Shown: piece after piece, positions 37,041 to 45,229 of the stretch
Layout of the letters: every line of letters begins with the position of its first letter
How positions within the stretch are numbered: position 1 is the first letter of the stretch
Assembly (NCBI RefSeq): GCF_025996515.1
Contig: NZ_BLRH01000035.1
Location: 124,001-188,000, forward strand
Origin: Rhizohabitans arisaemae
GTDB lineage: Bacteria; Actinomycetota; Actinomycetes; Streptosporangiales; Streptosporangiaceae
Length of the DNA stretch: 64,000 bases
Direction of reading: 5' to 3'
Notes under the pieces: model-generated
The model's database searches: none
Seen by the model: only the letters and a program-made list of their open reading frames with translations
Told to the model about the DNA's origin: nothing
Translations under genes and position numbers: made by a program

Positions 37041-40037
37041 TCATTCCGGGGGTTGGGCGGGGTAGTGCAGAGCCTGGCGGTGGCGGTGGCACAGGTAGAC
37101 GATGCCTCGGCTCTCGGGGAGTTCGCGTTCGCGCAGGCCGCCCCATTCCTTTTCCGGGTCGAGTTCGACCAGGACTTGGCGCAGCTCGGTGAAGTCGGCG
37201 GTGGGTCGTCGCCCGTGGTCGGTGTCAGGATAAGGGTGGTGCCGTTCCAGTGCGGGTCGCGGTTCATCGGTGGATGAGCCGAGATCGTCGAGGAGTCTGC
37301 GGGACAACTCCAGCCGGGCTCTGTCCTCCTCGGTGAGGGCGATGTCGCCGAGGCCGGACAGCATGGACCCGACGACCGGCAGCATGCCGAGAAGGCCGGT
37401 CAGCAGGACGTGGAGATAGGGGGCGTAGCGGCTGAGCCCCGCGGGCAGACGCTTGAGCTCGTACACGCCGGCGCCGTCATCCAGGGGATGCGGGCCTTCG
37501 GGGTGCTCGCAGTACAGCCGGAACTCGTAGGTGAGCCGCCCGGTCTTGACGACGGTGAAGATACCGGGGCAGCGGGTTCCCTGTTCTCCGCGGTGGCGAA
37601 GCAGGTCACGGACGTGGTCCAGCATGTACAGCTGGGCACGCTCGATCCTGTTGGTGGTTTGGGCGAGTCGGCCCAGTCCGGCTTTGAGCTCGCTCACATC
37701 ACGTTCGAGATGGAACGGGCGAAGCCCGAACAGCAATGTGCGGGGATCGACGTCGTCGATGGTTTCGGGGCATTGCAGGGATTTCCCGCGCTCAAGCGCT
37801 CGCTGTGCCGCCTGGTAGGGGAACTCGTGTCCACACCCATCGGCGCAGGGGCAGGGGATGAAACGCCGCACGTTCAGGCCGGGGTAGCGTTCGGCCAGGA
37901 TGCCGGTGAACGCTTCGTCCAGGATCGAGTAGAACCGGTGCGGGGCGGGGCCGCGCACGCTCAGCCGGATGGTGGGCTGGGCGGAGTCGTCGTCGACGAG
38001 CAGCGCCAGCGGACGCAGGCTGCCGCCGTCGGGTCCGGCGGTGTGGTCGTGATGGCGGAGCAGTACACCCCGCGCCCAGGCGATGCCGGTGGTGTAGCGG
38101 TGCTCGCGGGCGATGAACCAGGAGGGGACGCCGGCCTGCCGGGAGGACAGCCGGTAGGTCAGGTCCACCTGGGTGGCTCCTTCGGCACGAAGGATCTCCT
38201 CCCATTCGGCCGGTAGGGCGGGGGTACCGGCAGGGAGCCGCTCGACCAGCAGCGCGACGTCCTCATGGCCGGGGGCGTCGATGCGGTAGGCCAGGTCGAA
38301 GCGCTCCATGAGTACCGTTAGCGTGTCCCAGAGGCCGGGATTGTCCAGGTCGCGCCAGAGCTCGGCCCGGTGGGTACGGCTGAGCAGCCCGCGCCGTTCC
38401 GTCACCTGACGGCTGTCGAGCACCCGGGTGATCATCTCGTCCACCCAGGCGGGCTTCAGCACGACCACCTCGCTGAGCTGCGGGTCGACGGCGAAGTGCA
38501 GGATGTCGCCACGATCGTGCAGCGCGGCCCGCAACGCCCTGTGTTCGACCTCGTCCGTCAGGCCGTGATCAATCATGAGCCGGTCGGCTTGGTGGGTGCT
38601 GATCCAGCGTCCAGGCCGGTTGGTCAGCTCGCGAGCGGCGGCGGTCCAGGTGTCCGGCCAGGGGCGGCCCATCAAAGGCAGATCGGCCGCCTGGCGGGCG
38701 ATCTCCGCACGAAGCTCGTCGATGCCGGTGCCGTCGGCGCAGTCCACCTGGAGAATCCGCCGGATCTGCGGGTAGCGGGTAAACAGGTCGTTCTCATCCA
38801 GGTCGGCCACAGACGAGGAGCAGTGGGTGGCAACGACAAGAATGGGGGAGTTGGGCGCGGCGGTGGTGATGGCCTGAAGCCAGGCTTCGACCTGGCCTCC
38901 GGTACGCCAGCCCTGCCGGCTGTTCCACACCAGCAGAAACAGCGAGCGGTCGGTGAGATAGAAGCGCTGGGTGGCCCGATACTCCAGCTGCCCGCCGAAG
39001 TCCCACACGTTCAGCCGCATCGCGGTGTCCGGCAGGCTCGGGTGCGGCAGGTCCAACGGATCCAGGTGCACACCGTGCGTCTGCGGCTCGCTCTTGTCGT
39101 ACTCCAGCCCGCACAGCGCCTTGGCCACCGAGGTCTTCCCCACCATGGCCTCGCCCACCACCAGCATCTTCGACGCCCACTGCGCCTCGCTACCCCGCTG
39201 TAGCGCCCGCAAGAACGCCAATATCGCGGCGGTCCCCGACACCAGGATCTCCGGTGGCGGACTAACCAGCGGATTGTTGTCGAGGGAGAGCGTGGTGAGG
39301 TTGGTGAGGTTGCTCAGCCATTGGGGTAGTTCGGTGAGTTGATTATCGCTGATGAAGAGCTGGTTGAGGTTGGTGAGGTTGCTCAGAGTCTCGGGTAGTG
39401 CGGTGAGTTGATTGTTGTCGAGGGAGAGCGTGGTGAGGTTGGTGAGGTTTTCCAGCGATTCGGGTAGTGCGGTGAGTTGATTGTCGTGGAGGGTGAGCTC
39501 GGTGAGGTTGGTGAGGTTGCTCAGCCATTCGGGTAGTGCGGTGAGCCTGCTGTCGCCAATGTAGATCTTGGTGAGGTTGGTGAGGTTGCTTAGCCATTGG
39601 GGTAGTTCGGTGAATTGGTTGTCGCCGATGTAGAGCCTGGTGAGGTTGGTGAGGTTTTCCAGCGATTCGGGTAGTGCGGTGAGCTCATTGAGGTTGAGGG
39701 AGAGTGCGGTGAGGTTGGTGAGGTTTCCCAGCGATTCGGGTAGTCCGGCGAGTTGGTTCTTATGGAGATGGAGGTTGGTGAGGTTGGTGAGGTTGCCCAG
39801 GGATTCGGGTAGTTCGGTGATTCGGTTGATACCGAGGGCGATGGTGGTGAGGTTGGTGAGGTCGGTCAGCCATTCAGGCAGTTCTGTGAGCTGATTATTG
39901 TGGAGGGTGAGGACGTTGAGGTTGGTGAGGTTGCTCAGCGACGTGGGGAGATGATCGAGAGCGAGATCGGATAGATCCAGCTCCTTAGCGTTGGTATGGG
40001 CGGCTTCCTCGATACGACTAATCGCCTCTTCACTCAT
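37041..40037 (-). CDS. Roco-family protein: leucine-rich repeats, Roc GTPase and COR domain
   Basis: The 998-residue protein starts MSEEAISRIEEAAHTNAK and then has about eleven 23-residue leucine-rich repeats (ELPEWLSNLTNLTTLSLDNNQLT pattern, residues about 20-265). A Roc GTPase follows with P-loop VVGEAMVGKTS (about 294-303) and switch-II WDFGGQLEYR (about 346). The guanine-specificity motif appears as VATHCSSS near 404, where Roco proteins usually have THxD. A COR domain (about 470-720) and a C-terminal region with the cysteine-rich CPCADGCGHEF near 730 complete it. A hydrophobic stretch (YLHVLLTGLLGMLPVVG) lies near 880. Bacterial Roco proteins are cytoplasmic GTPases of mostly unknown role. 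The gene stands alone. Confidence 0.9.
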   Translation of the reverse strand: MSEEAISRIEEAAHTNAKELDLSDLALDHLPTSLSNLTNLNVLTLHNNQLTELPEWLTDLTNLTTIALGINRITELPESLGNLTNLTNLHLHKNQLAGLPESLGNLTNLTALSLNLNELTALPESLENLTNLTRLYIGDNQFTELPQWLSNLTNLTKIYIGDSRLTALPEWLSNLTNLTELTLHDNQLTALPESLENLTNLTTLSLDNNQLTALPETLSNLTNLNQLFISDNQLTELPQWLSNLTNLTTLSLDNNPLVSPPPEILVSGTAAILAFLRALQRGSEAQWASKMLVVGEAMVGKTSVAKALCGLEYDKSEPQTHGVHLDPLDLPHPSLPDTAMRLNVWDFGGQLEYRATQRFYLTDRSLFLLVWNSRQGWRTGGQVEAWLQAITTAAPNSPILVVATHCSSSVADLDENDLFTRYPQIRRILQVDCADGTGIDELRAEIARQAADLPLMGRPWPDTWTAAARELTNRPGRWISTHQADRLMIDHGLTDEVEHRALRAALHDRGDILHFAVDPQLSEVVVLKPAWVDEMITRVLDSRQVTERRGLLSRTHRAELWRDLDNPGLWDTLTVLMERFDLAYRIDAPGHEDVALLVERLPAGTPALPAEWEEILRAEGATQVDLTYRLSSRQAGVPSWFIAREHRYTTGIAWARGVLLRHHDHTAGPDGGSLRPLALLVDDDSAQPTIRLSVRGPAPHRFYSILDEAFTGILAERYPGLNVRRFIPCPCADGCGHEFPYQAAQRALERGKSLQCPETIDDVDPRTLLFGLRPFHLERDVSELKAGLGRLAQTTNRIERAQLYMLDHVRDLLRHRGEQGTRCPGIFTVVKTGRLTYEFRLYCEHPEGPHPLDDGAGVYELKRLPAGLSRYAPYLHVLLTGLLGMLPVVGSMLSGLGDIALTEEDRARLELSRRLLDDLGSSTDEPRPALERHHPYPDTDHGRRPTADFTELRQVLVELDPEKEWGGLRERELPESRGIVYLCHRHRQALHYPAQPPE
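39262..39980 (-). repeat. 69-bp tandem repeats encoding the leucine-rich repeats of the Roco protein
   Basis: Roughly ten tandem units of 69 bases lie inside the Roco gene. Each contains the nearly unchanged core ggtgaggttggtgaggtt on the plus strand (NLTNLT in protein). The nucleotide similarity between units is high, including synonymous positions, which suggests recent duplication or gene conversion. The segment is less GC-rich than the rest of the gene. Confidence 0.9.
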
Positions 40038-40170
40038 CGAGCCCTCCCGTGTCCAGCACCGATCGAAGTCCCTGGGATGCCCACCTATGGCCCCCGTGGG
40101 CGTCGTTGACCAGGCGCTATGGTGTCAAGAATCGCGCCCTGTGTGAGCTGATTTCGCCATATGTCGATAA

Positions 40171-40317
40171 ATGCAGCTAGCGTGCCCGGGCGAGGGTTTC
40201 CGGCCGGGGTACGACCTCAGCGCGGTCCGGGTCGGAACCCGGACGGGAGATCGCCAGGCCGCAGCCGTACGAGCCCTCACCGACCTCATCGTCCAGTCCG
40301 CCATCCTCGTCGGCTGA
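40171..40317 (+). CDS. Possible 48-residue ORF or gene remnant
   Basis: A short frame begins at an ATG preceded by an in-frame TAA and encodes MQLACPGEGFRPG followed by YDLSAVRVGTRTGDR, ending in LIVQSAILVG. The composition (TGDRQAAAVRALTDLIVQSAI) looks like the helical end of a real protein. I do not recognise it. It lies within the 454-base gap between the Roco and ROK genes, so it may be a leftover from a deleted gene. No good ribosome binding site is visible. Confidence 0.3.
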   Translation: MQLACPGEGFRPGYDLSAVRVGTRTGDRQAAAVRALTDLIVQSAILVG

Positions 40318-40491
40318 CCGCTGCTGGGCGGAGCTCGGCCGTACAGACTTCACAAGCGGTGTTGTACGGCCTCAAGGCGCGGTCCGGGGCCACCTGTCGG
40401 TGCGGGAAGTGTCGTGGGTCGTGGTTGGGCCGGATGATCGTCGTGGTGTGTGCACCGCGGGAGCATAGAGCGCAACGATCACCAGCACGGC

Positions 40492-41709
40492 CTACCGGGT
40501 GGTGGAGGCGAAGAGGTCTTCGCGGGCGGTGAGCAGGGCCAGGCGGCGGGCGCCGGTGAGGACCGGGTTGCCTTCGACGGTGGAGAGCCGGAGCGGGGGC
40601 TTGGGGATCGTCATGAGGTGGAGTTCCTGCTCCACCAGGGCGCGCAGGGTTTCGCCGCCCGCGACCGCGACGTCCCCGGCCAGGACGACGAGTTCGGGGT
40701 CGAGGACGGCGACCACGGCGGCGAGTCCGAGCGCGAGCCGGGTGGCGATGTCGTCCAGCGCGTCCTTCGCCCGGGCGGCCTCGTCGCCGTTCCCGGCCGG
40801 GTCGGCTGTCAGTGCCGCGGCGGCGGACTGTACGGCCCGTGCGAGGGTGGGGCCGCGGAAGCCGTACGACCTCAGGACGGTTCGTACGGCCGGGCCGCCG
40901 GTGAGGGCGTGCAGTCCGTAGGCGGCGGAGCGGCCGGGCACCTGGGGGAGGGGTGCTCCGGGGACGGGCATGTAGCCGATCTCGCCGGCGCCTCCGGTGG
41001 CACCCCGGTGCAGTCTGCCGCCGAGGACCACGGCCATGCCGAGCCCGTCGCCGGCCCACATCAGGACGAAGTTCCGGCCGGCCCGCGCGACGCCGTGCGT
41101 CTGCTCGGCCATGGCGACCAGGTTGACGTCGTTCTCCACGGCCACGTGGAGTCCGTCGAGCCCGTCGCGCAGGGCGGTGAGCAGGTGGGGCATGCGCCAG
41201 CCGGGCAGGTGGGCCGCGTAGCCGAGCCGTCCGGTGGCGGGGTCGACGGCGCCTTGGATGCCGATGACGGTACGGCGGAGGCGCGTCAGGGGGACGTCGG
41301 CGGCGAGGCAGGCTCCGGTGAGGGCGCTGCGGACGCGTTCGACGGCGTCGACTCCGGTCCGTCCGGGGGTGGGAAGCAGGTATTCGCCGACGACGGCTCC
41401 GGAGATGTCGGCGACGGAGGCGGAGATCCGGGTGGGGGAGACGTCGAGCCCGGCGACGTAGGCGGTGCCGGGGTTGATCCGGTACACCTCGGCGGCGCGT
41501 CCGGGGCCGCCTTCCCGAGTGCCTTCGGGGATGACGAGCCCGGCGTCCTGGAGGCGGGCGAGCAGCTGGGAAGCGGTGGGTTTGGAGAGGCCGAGGAGTG
41601 CGCCGATCTCCGGGCGGGTGAGCGGCCCCCGTTCCGTCAACGCCTCAAGGGCGGCCTTGTCGTTGGCCACGCGGATCAGGTTGGGTGCGGCGGGGGCGGG
41701 CTGGACCAC
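40492..41709 (-). CDS. ROK-family transcriptional regulator (NagC/XylR-like)
   Basis: The 405-residue protein joins an N-terminal winged helix (ALTERGPLTRPEIGALLGLSKPTASQLLARLQDAGLV, about 23-60) to a ROK sugar-kinase-like domain (VAGLDVSPTRISASVADISG near 84, VENDVNLVAMAEQ near 190, GGAGEIGYMPVPG near 238). The usual ROK zinc-site CxCGxxGC motif after the histidine region is absent: where it should follow GEIGYMPV the sequence reads PGAPLPQVPGRSAAY. Repressors of this group bind palindromes in front of sugar-uptake genes and respond to sugars. Two matching palindromes lie just upstream (41730-41752, 41859-41881). Confidence 0.9.
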   Translation of the reverse strand: MVQPAPAAPNLIRVANDKAALEALTERGPLTRPEIGALLGLSKPTASQLLARLQDAGLVIPEGTREGGPGRAAEVYRINPGTAYVAGLDVSPTRISASVADISGAVVGEYLLPTPGRTGVDAVERVRSALTGACLAADVPLTRLRRTVIGIQGAVDPATGRLGYAAHLPGWRMPHLLTALRDGLDGLHVAVENDVNLVAMAEQTHGVARAGRNFVLMWAGDGLGMAVVLGGRLHRGATGGAGEIGYMPVPGAPLPQVPGRSAAYGLHALTGGPAVRTVLRSYGFRGPTLARAVQSAAAALTADPAGNGDEAARAKDALDDIATRLALGLAAVVAVLDPELVVLAGDVAVAGGETLRALVEQELHLMTIPKPPLRLSTVEGNPVLTGARRLALLTAREDLFASTTR

Positions 41710-41729
41710 CGGAACGGTCCTATCTGTAA

Positions 41730-41752
41730 AAGTTAGGAAACTTTCCTAACTT
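41730..41752. promoter_or_regulatory. Perfect palindromic operator, ROK regulator type (site 1)
   Basis: AAGTTAGGAAA and its exact complement TTTCCTAACTT flank one central base, giving an 11-base-arm perfect palindrome 21 bases upstream of the ROK start. The TTAGGAAAsTTTCCTAA form matches operators of actinomycete ROK repressors. It would allow autoregulation. Confidence 0.82.
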
Positions 41753-41858
41753 GAGACCTGTGGAGGCAATTGTTGTACGGCCGTCATTCTATCCCTCTGC
41801 CTTGGACTATCCGGATTCGCTGACGCACTGATTGGTCGGTATGCCCATCCTGGCAGTC

Positions 41859-41881
41859 TAGTTAGGGAACTTTGCTAACTA
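41859..41881. promoter_or_regulatory. Second ROK-type operator (site 2)
   Basis: TAGTTAGGGAA and TTTGCTAACTA flank one central base and are complementary at 9 of 11 positions. Site 2 is centred 129 bases from site 1 and shares its GTTAG...CTAAC ends. Two sites in this spacing suggest control of a promoter running rightward or DNA looping, but no plus-strand gene follows. Confidence 0.7.
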
Positions 41882-42333
41882 TCATGCGCACCCTTCCCCC
41901 TTGAGGGGGCGATGTGGACCCGTACAACCCCTGGCGCTCGGATAACGGGCAGGCGCACCAAGCTCATTCCCCTCGTTCTGCTCACCCTGCCGGCACAGCT
42001 GATCCGAAACAGCGCCCGGGTACGCGGCCAAGCGGCCCCTATCGGCGAACAGACGAGCCTTGACCTCGTCGGACGAGGATGCGACACCGACCGGGAGCAA
42101 GGCCGTGGACTCAAGGGCGGCGGGAGCCGTTGATGCGGCCGCGAGATGGGTTTCCGCCGGGCAATTACACCACCGGGCGCCGGTGGCGTCGAGGAGGTCG
42201 CCGGCGCAACAGGGACCGCGATCTCGCCCGAATCCACGGCAAACAGCGTGGTACGCCGTACGGCCACTCGCCCTGGGGAACGGAGGTCCACACACCGGCG
42301 GGTGACGCTCCCCATCGCCGCCGGCGAACGCCG
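41882..42333. other. Intergenic region right of the ROK operators
   Basis: About 450 bases with only poor-quality open frames on both strands. The longer minus-strand frame (41875-42315) has arginine/serine/proline-rich composition typical of antisense reading. This is where a ROK-controlled gene would be expected, and it is missing or decayed. Confidence 0.4.
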
Positions 42334-42921
42334 TCACCGGACCTGACGTGCCCCCGGGGCGGTGGTGAAGTCGATCTTGGCGACGGTGGGGAGGCGGTCC
42401 ACTTCGAGGGCGTTCCGCAGATGGGGGAGCGCTTGGTCGGTCACCCGGTTGAGCAGGGCGCCGAGGTCGGCGTCCGGTTCCGTCTGCAGGTTGAGACGGA
42501 GCCGGGGACGGTCGGGAGACCCGGCGAGTACGGCGTGCGCGCCCCGTACCTGCGGGTAGCGGCCCACCTCCTCGGCGAGCGCGTTGGTGACGGTGGCCGA
42601 GTCCATCTCGGTGACCCCGGAGGGATCGGAATCGAGGCGCATCCGCCGCATCCGGTCCAACCGGACCTGCGTGAACAGCCAGCGGAGGCCGAGCAGGGCG
42701 ACGATCACGGCGAGGGCGGCGACGGCGGGCCAGAACCACGCCTGCTGCTGGGCGAAGGCCGCGGTCTGTCGGGTAAGGATGGGCTGGGCGGCGACGGTAC
42801 GGCCGAAGGCACCCAATCCGAGCGCGAGCGCGAGCCCGCCCACGGCGAGCAGGACGAGTCCGACCAGGGTGAGGCCGAGCCGGTTTCCCCTGGCGGTGGT
42901 GCGCTCGCTCGTCCGGCTCAT
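42334..42921 (-). CDS. Alkaline-shock membrane anchor-like protein (AmaP-like)
   Basis: The 195-residue protein has two membrane segments (about 15-36 and 62-84) followed by a cytoplasmic domain with conserved RLDSDPSGVTEMDSATVTNALAEEV and RLRLNLQTEPDADLG. Such proteins anchor Asp23 family members at the membrane in Gram-positive bacteria. The ATG at 42921 overlaps the previous gene's stop as ATGA. It is the last gene of the seven-gene Asp23 operon. Confidence 0.75.
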   Translation of the reverse strand: MSRTSERTTARGNRLGLTLVGLVLLAVGGLALALGLGAFGRTVAAQPILTRQTAAFAQQQAWFWPAVAALAVIVALLGLRWLFTQVRLDRMRRMRLDSDPSGVTEMDSATVTNALAEEVGRYPQVRGAHAVLAGSPDRPRLRLNLQTEPDADLGALLNRVTDQALPHLRNALEVDRLPTVAKIDFTTAPGARQVR

Positions 42922-43565
42922 GTCGTCCCCCGATGCCGTACCGTCACTTTGATCGGCAGATCCTGCGCGGGCGCCAGCCGTTCGAGCTCCCTGGACACCG
43001 AGGCGTGGATCTGCTCGGGGATCCCGTGCGGATCCCGCAGGTCGGTGTGCGCGGACACCTCGATCCGGCCCCGCGGCAGCCGTACCCACGCGGAGCGCAC
43101 CCCGTCCACCCGGGTCGCCGCGACCGCGAGTGCGTGGCCGGCCACCCCGCGTTTGACGCCCACCACGAGGTCGGGGTCGGTGCTGCGGAGCGGCAGGAGT
43201 TTCGGGCGTCCGGGGACGAGCGCCAAGGCGATCAGGAGCAGTCCGATGAGCGCGAGGATCGCGCCGGTCAGGAGCGCGGCGGGGGCCTGCCAGGGGGTGC
43301 TCGCCGCCCATCCGGCGAACAGGTGGTACGGCGGTGTCCAGGTCGGCCGCCCGAGCATCGTGGAGATCACATTGACCGCGACGAGGGTGCCCACAGCGAT
43401 CAGCGCCAGGGCCGTGAGCACGGCGGGGATCATCCGTTTCGGCCGGAAGGTCCGTATCTTCGTCATGATCTGGGGGGTCTGGGTGTGGGTATCACCGGGT
43501 TCGGGGCCTTCGCCGGGAGTGGGGCCTTCGCCGGGCACTCCGGGGAGGCCGGTCACGCCCGTCAC
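42918..43565 (-). CDS. DUF6286-like membrane protein of the Asp23 operon
   Basis: The 215-residue protein begins with a Gly/Pro-rich stretch (GLPGVPGEGPTPGEGPEPG), then has two membrane spans (about 48-70 and 98-122) and a C-terminal domain with VKRGVAGHALAVAATRVDGV and VSRELERLAPAQDLPIKVTVRHR. The GTG at 43565 forms a GTGA overlap with the upstream stop; a TTG at 43577 in the same frame is less likely. It belongs to the actinobacterial Asp23-associated membrane proteins. Confidence 0.72.
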   Translation of the reverse strand: MTGVTGLPGVPGEGPTPGEGPEPGDTHTQTPQIMTKIRTFRPKRMIPAVLTALALIAVGTLVAVNVISTMLGRPTWTPPYHLFAGWAASTPWQAPAALLTGAILALIGLLLIALALVPGRPKLLPLRSTDPDLVVGVKRGVAGHALAVAATRVDGVRSAWVRLPRGRIEVSAHTDLRDPHGIPEQIHASVSRELERLAPAQDLPIKVTVRHRGTT

Positions 43566-43921
43566 AGTGTGTCCCAAACCGGAGCCGGGTCGGTGCCGGG
43601 TGGTTCGAGCCGCGTCACGGAGATGTCGACGTGGCGGACCGAGAGTCCGGTGAGCTCGTGCACCCGGCGCTGGACGTGGTCGCGGACCTCCGCGGTGACC
43701 TGCCGCACCGGCTCGGGGTAGCGGATCGCCAGATCCAGCCGGACCGAGGCGATGGAGCCGTCGACCTTCGCCGACGCCTTCGGGCCGGTCCAGAGCGAGC
43801 CGACCCGGCCGCGCTGGATCCCCGATGCCCGGTCGACCTCCCCGGCGGCCTCGGCGGCGATCTTCGCCACCACCCGGCCGGGGACGACGGTGACGCCACG
43901 CCCGGTCAGGGGTTCGCTCAT
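43562..43921 (-). CDS. Asp23/Gls24 family envelope stress protein
   Basis: The 119-residue protein contains the Asp23 pattern: VVPGRVVAKIAAEAAGEVDRASGIQ, then ASVRLDLAIRYPEPVRQVTAEVRDHVQRRVHELTGLSVRHVDISVTRL. Asp23 proteins are abundant, membrane-associated and induced by envelope or alkaline stress. The ATG at 43921 overlaps the preceding stop as ATGA. Confidence 0.88.
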   Translation of the reverse strand: MSEPLTGRGVTVVPGRVVAKIAAEAAGEVDRASGIQRGRVGSLWTGPKASAKVDGSIASVRLDLAIRYPEPVRQVTAEVRDHVQRRVHELTGLSVRHVDISVTRLEPPGTDPAPVWDTL

Positions 43922-44106
43922 CGCCGCCTCGCGAACAGGTCGGACATGTCGAGGTTGCCGGCTTCGGCGACCCGGCCGACGAACAGGCCGGCCACTCCCA
44001 GCACGAGCACCAGCAGGAACGCGCCGAGTCCGCCGAACGCGCCGGCGAGCCCCAGCACCGTTCCGTAGGTCAGCCCGACGATCGACCAAATCGGGTATGC
44101 GTTCAT
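43918..44106 (-). CDS. Small membrane protein of the Asp23 operon (DUF2273-like)
   Basis: The 62-residue protein starts MNAYPIWSIVGLTYGTVLGL and consists of two closely spaced hydrophobic helices followed by a basic end (LFARRR). Small integral membrane proteins of this kind are a regular part of Asp23 operons in Gram-positive bacteria. Both its ends overlap its neighbours by 4 bases. Confidence 0.78.
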   Translation of the reverse strand: MNAYPIWSIVGLTYGTVLGLAGAFGGLGAFLLVLVLGVAGLFVGRVAEAGNLDMSDLFARRR

Positions 44107-44399
44107 GTCTCCCCCTGAAGCTCAGATTCGGTACGGACGTCGTCGACGGTCACGTTCACCGGCAGGTCCCCCGTAAGATCGGCGACCGCGCCCCGGACCG
44201 ATTCGGCGATCTCCGCCAGAGGCCGCCCGTACCTGGCGACGATGTGGATCTCCACCTCGTCGTCGCGGACCGCCACCCCCGAGACCATCTCCCCCGGAAG
44301 ATAGGTGGCGACCGTCCCGTACGGGCCGCCGGACAGGCCCACCACATCCGGGCACGTCGTGACCCGCTCCGCGATGAGCCCCGCGACCTCGCCGGTCAT
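44103..44399 (-). CDS. Small Asp23-like protein
   Basis: The 98-residue protein lacks a full N-terminal Asp23 motif but ends in the same fold pattern (DDEVEIHIVARYGRPLAEIAESVRGAVADLTGDLPVNVTVDDV). It is probably a short paralogue that pairs with the two full-length Asp23 proteins. Starts and stops overlap both neighbours by 4 bases. Confidence 0.75.
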   Translation of the reverse strand: MTGEVAGLIAERVTTCPDVVGLSGGPYGTVATYLPGEMVSGVAVRDDEVEIHIVARYGRPLAEIAESVRGAVADLTGDLPVNVTVDDVRTESELQGET

Positions 44400-44929
44400 T
44401 TGACCCGTGGCTCCGACGTGGCGCCCGTCTGCTGCTGCTGCTGCGTTCGCTCCTGCCCGGGCAGCCAGACGTCGTCGACGAGAATGTTGACCTCGGTCAC
44501 CTCAAGCCCGCACATCCGCTCCACCGCCCCGATCACGTTCTTGCGGACGGCGTTCGCGAGATCCGGGATGGAGATCCCGTACTCGACGACGAGGTCGATG
44601 TCGGCGGCGGCCTGCCGCTCCCCGACCTCCACGGCTATCCCCCGAGTGGCGCTGCCGTAGTCGCCCCCCGGCAGTCGTTCCTTGATGGCCCCGAAGGCCC
44701 GGGCCGTCCCGACACCGAAGTCGCGGACGCCCCGGACCTCTCGGGCCGCCATGCCCGCGATCTTCGCCACGACGGTGTCGCTGATCGTGGTGTTACCTTG
44801 GTCGGTCAGGAGCCGGCTGCCCCCGCCCTCCCGGACCGCCTGCCTCTCCCGAGCCTGCTGCTGGGGTACGGATTGCTCCGCCCCCTTGGCCGGCGTGGTC
44901 TGCGACGGAGTGGTTCTCATCTCGGACAT
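44396..44929 (-). CDS. Asp23/Gls24 family envelope stress protein
   Basis: The 177-residue protein has a polar Q/E-rich N-terminal tail (about 1-40), the Asp23 core (TTISDTVVAKIAGMAAREVRGVRDFGVG, then VDLVVEYGISIPDLANAVRKNVIGAVERMCGLEVTEVNILVDDV) and a Gln-rich C-terminal tail. It is the longer of the two clear Asp23 paralogues here. It follows the small charged protein by 25 bases, so the operon likely begins at 45203. Confidence 0.9.
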   Translation of the reverse strand: MSEMRTTPSQTTPAKGAEQSVPQQQARERQAVREGGGSRLLTDQGNTTISDTVVAKIAGMAAREVRGVRDFGVGTARAFGAIKERLPGGDYGSATRGIAVEVGERQAAADIDLVVEYGISIPDLANAVRKNVIGAVERMCGLEVTEVNILVDDVWLPGQERTQQQQQTGATSEPRVK

Positions 44930-44954
44930 GGTGAATCCCCCGATCTATGCTGGC

Positions 44955-45203
44955 TCAGTCGTTGGAGTAGCGGTCCTTCTGCTTGCTCGCCGACTCACCG
45001 AACTTGCCTGCGGTGTCGCCGAACTTGTTCTTGGCATCGCCGAACTTGTTCTTGGCGTCACCGATCGCGTCCTTGGCCTTCGCCTTGGCCTCCTCGGCCT
45101 TGCGCTCAGCCTCACGACGCGCCTCGTCGGCACCCTTGTTTGGGTTCGGGGCCTTCTTGCCCTTGCCGAATGACTGCTCACCCTTGCTGTTGAGCTTTCC
45201 CAT
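44955..45203 (-). CDS. Small highly charged helical protein heading the Asp23 operon
   Basis: The 82-residue protein is rich in Lys, Glu, Asp and Ala and contains the repeated unit DAKNKFGDAKNKFGDTAGKFG. It should be mostly amphipathic helix or disordered, with a LEA- or CsbD-like look. I assign no function beyond probable stress association from its operon. The ATG at 45203 has AAGGGGG just upstream. Confidence 0.75.
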   Translation of the reverse strand: MGKLNSKGEQSFGKGKKAPNPNKGADEARREAERKAEEAKAKAKDAIGDAKNKFGDAKNKFGDTAGKFGESASKQKDRYSND

Positions 45204-45229
45204 GATTCCCCCTTATGTCCCTGTTAGTA

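Noticed and set aside
39262-39980. Regular repeats considered as a CRISPR-like array
   Set aside because: Period 69 bases matches 23 codons, the units are in frame, and they encode LRRs. There are no unique spacers between conserved repeats.
41875-42315. 146-codon minus-strand frame to the right of the ROK operators
   Set aside because: Arg/Ser/Pro-rich composition with no motif, probably antisense-like noise in a non-coding region.
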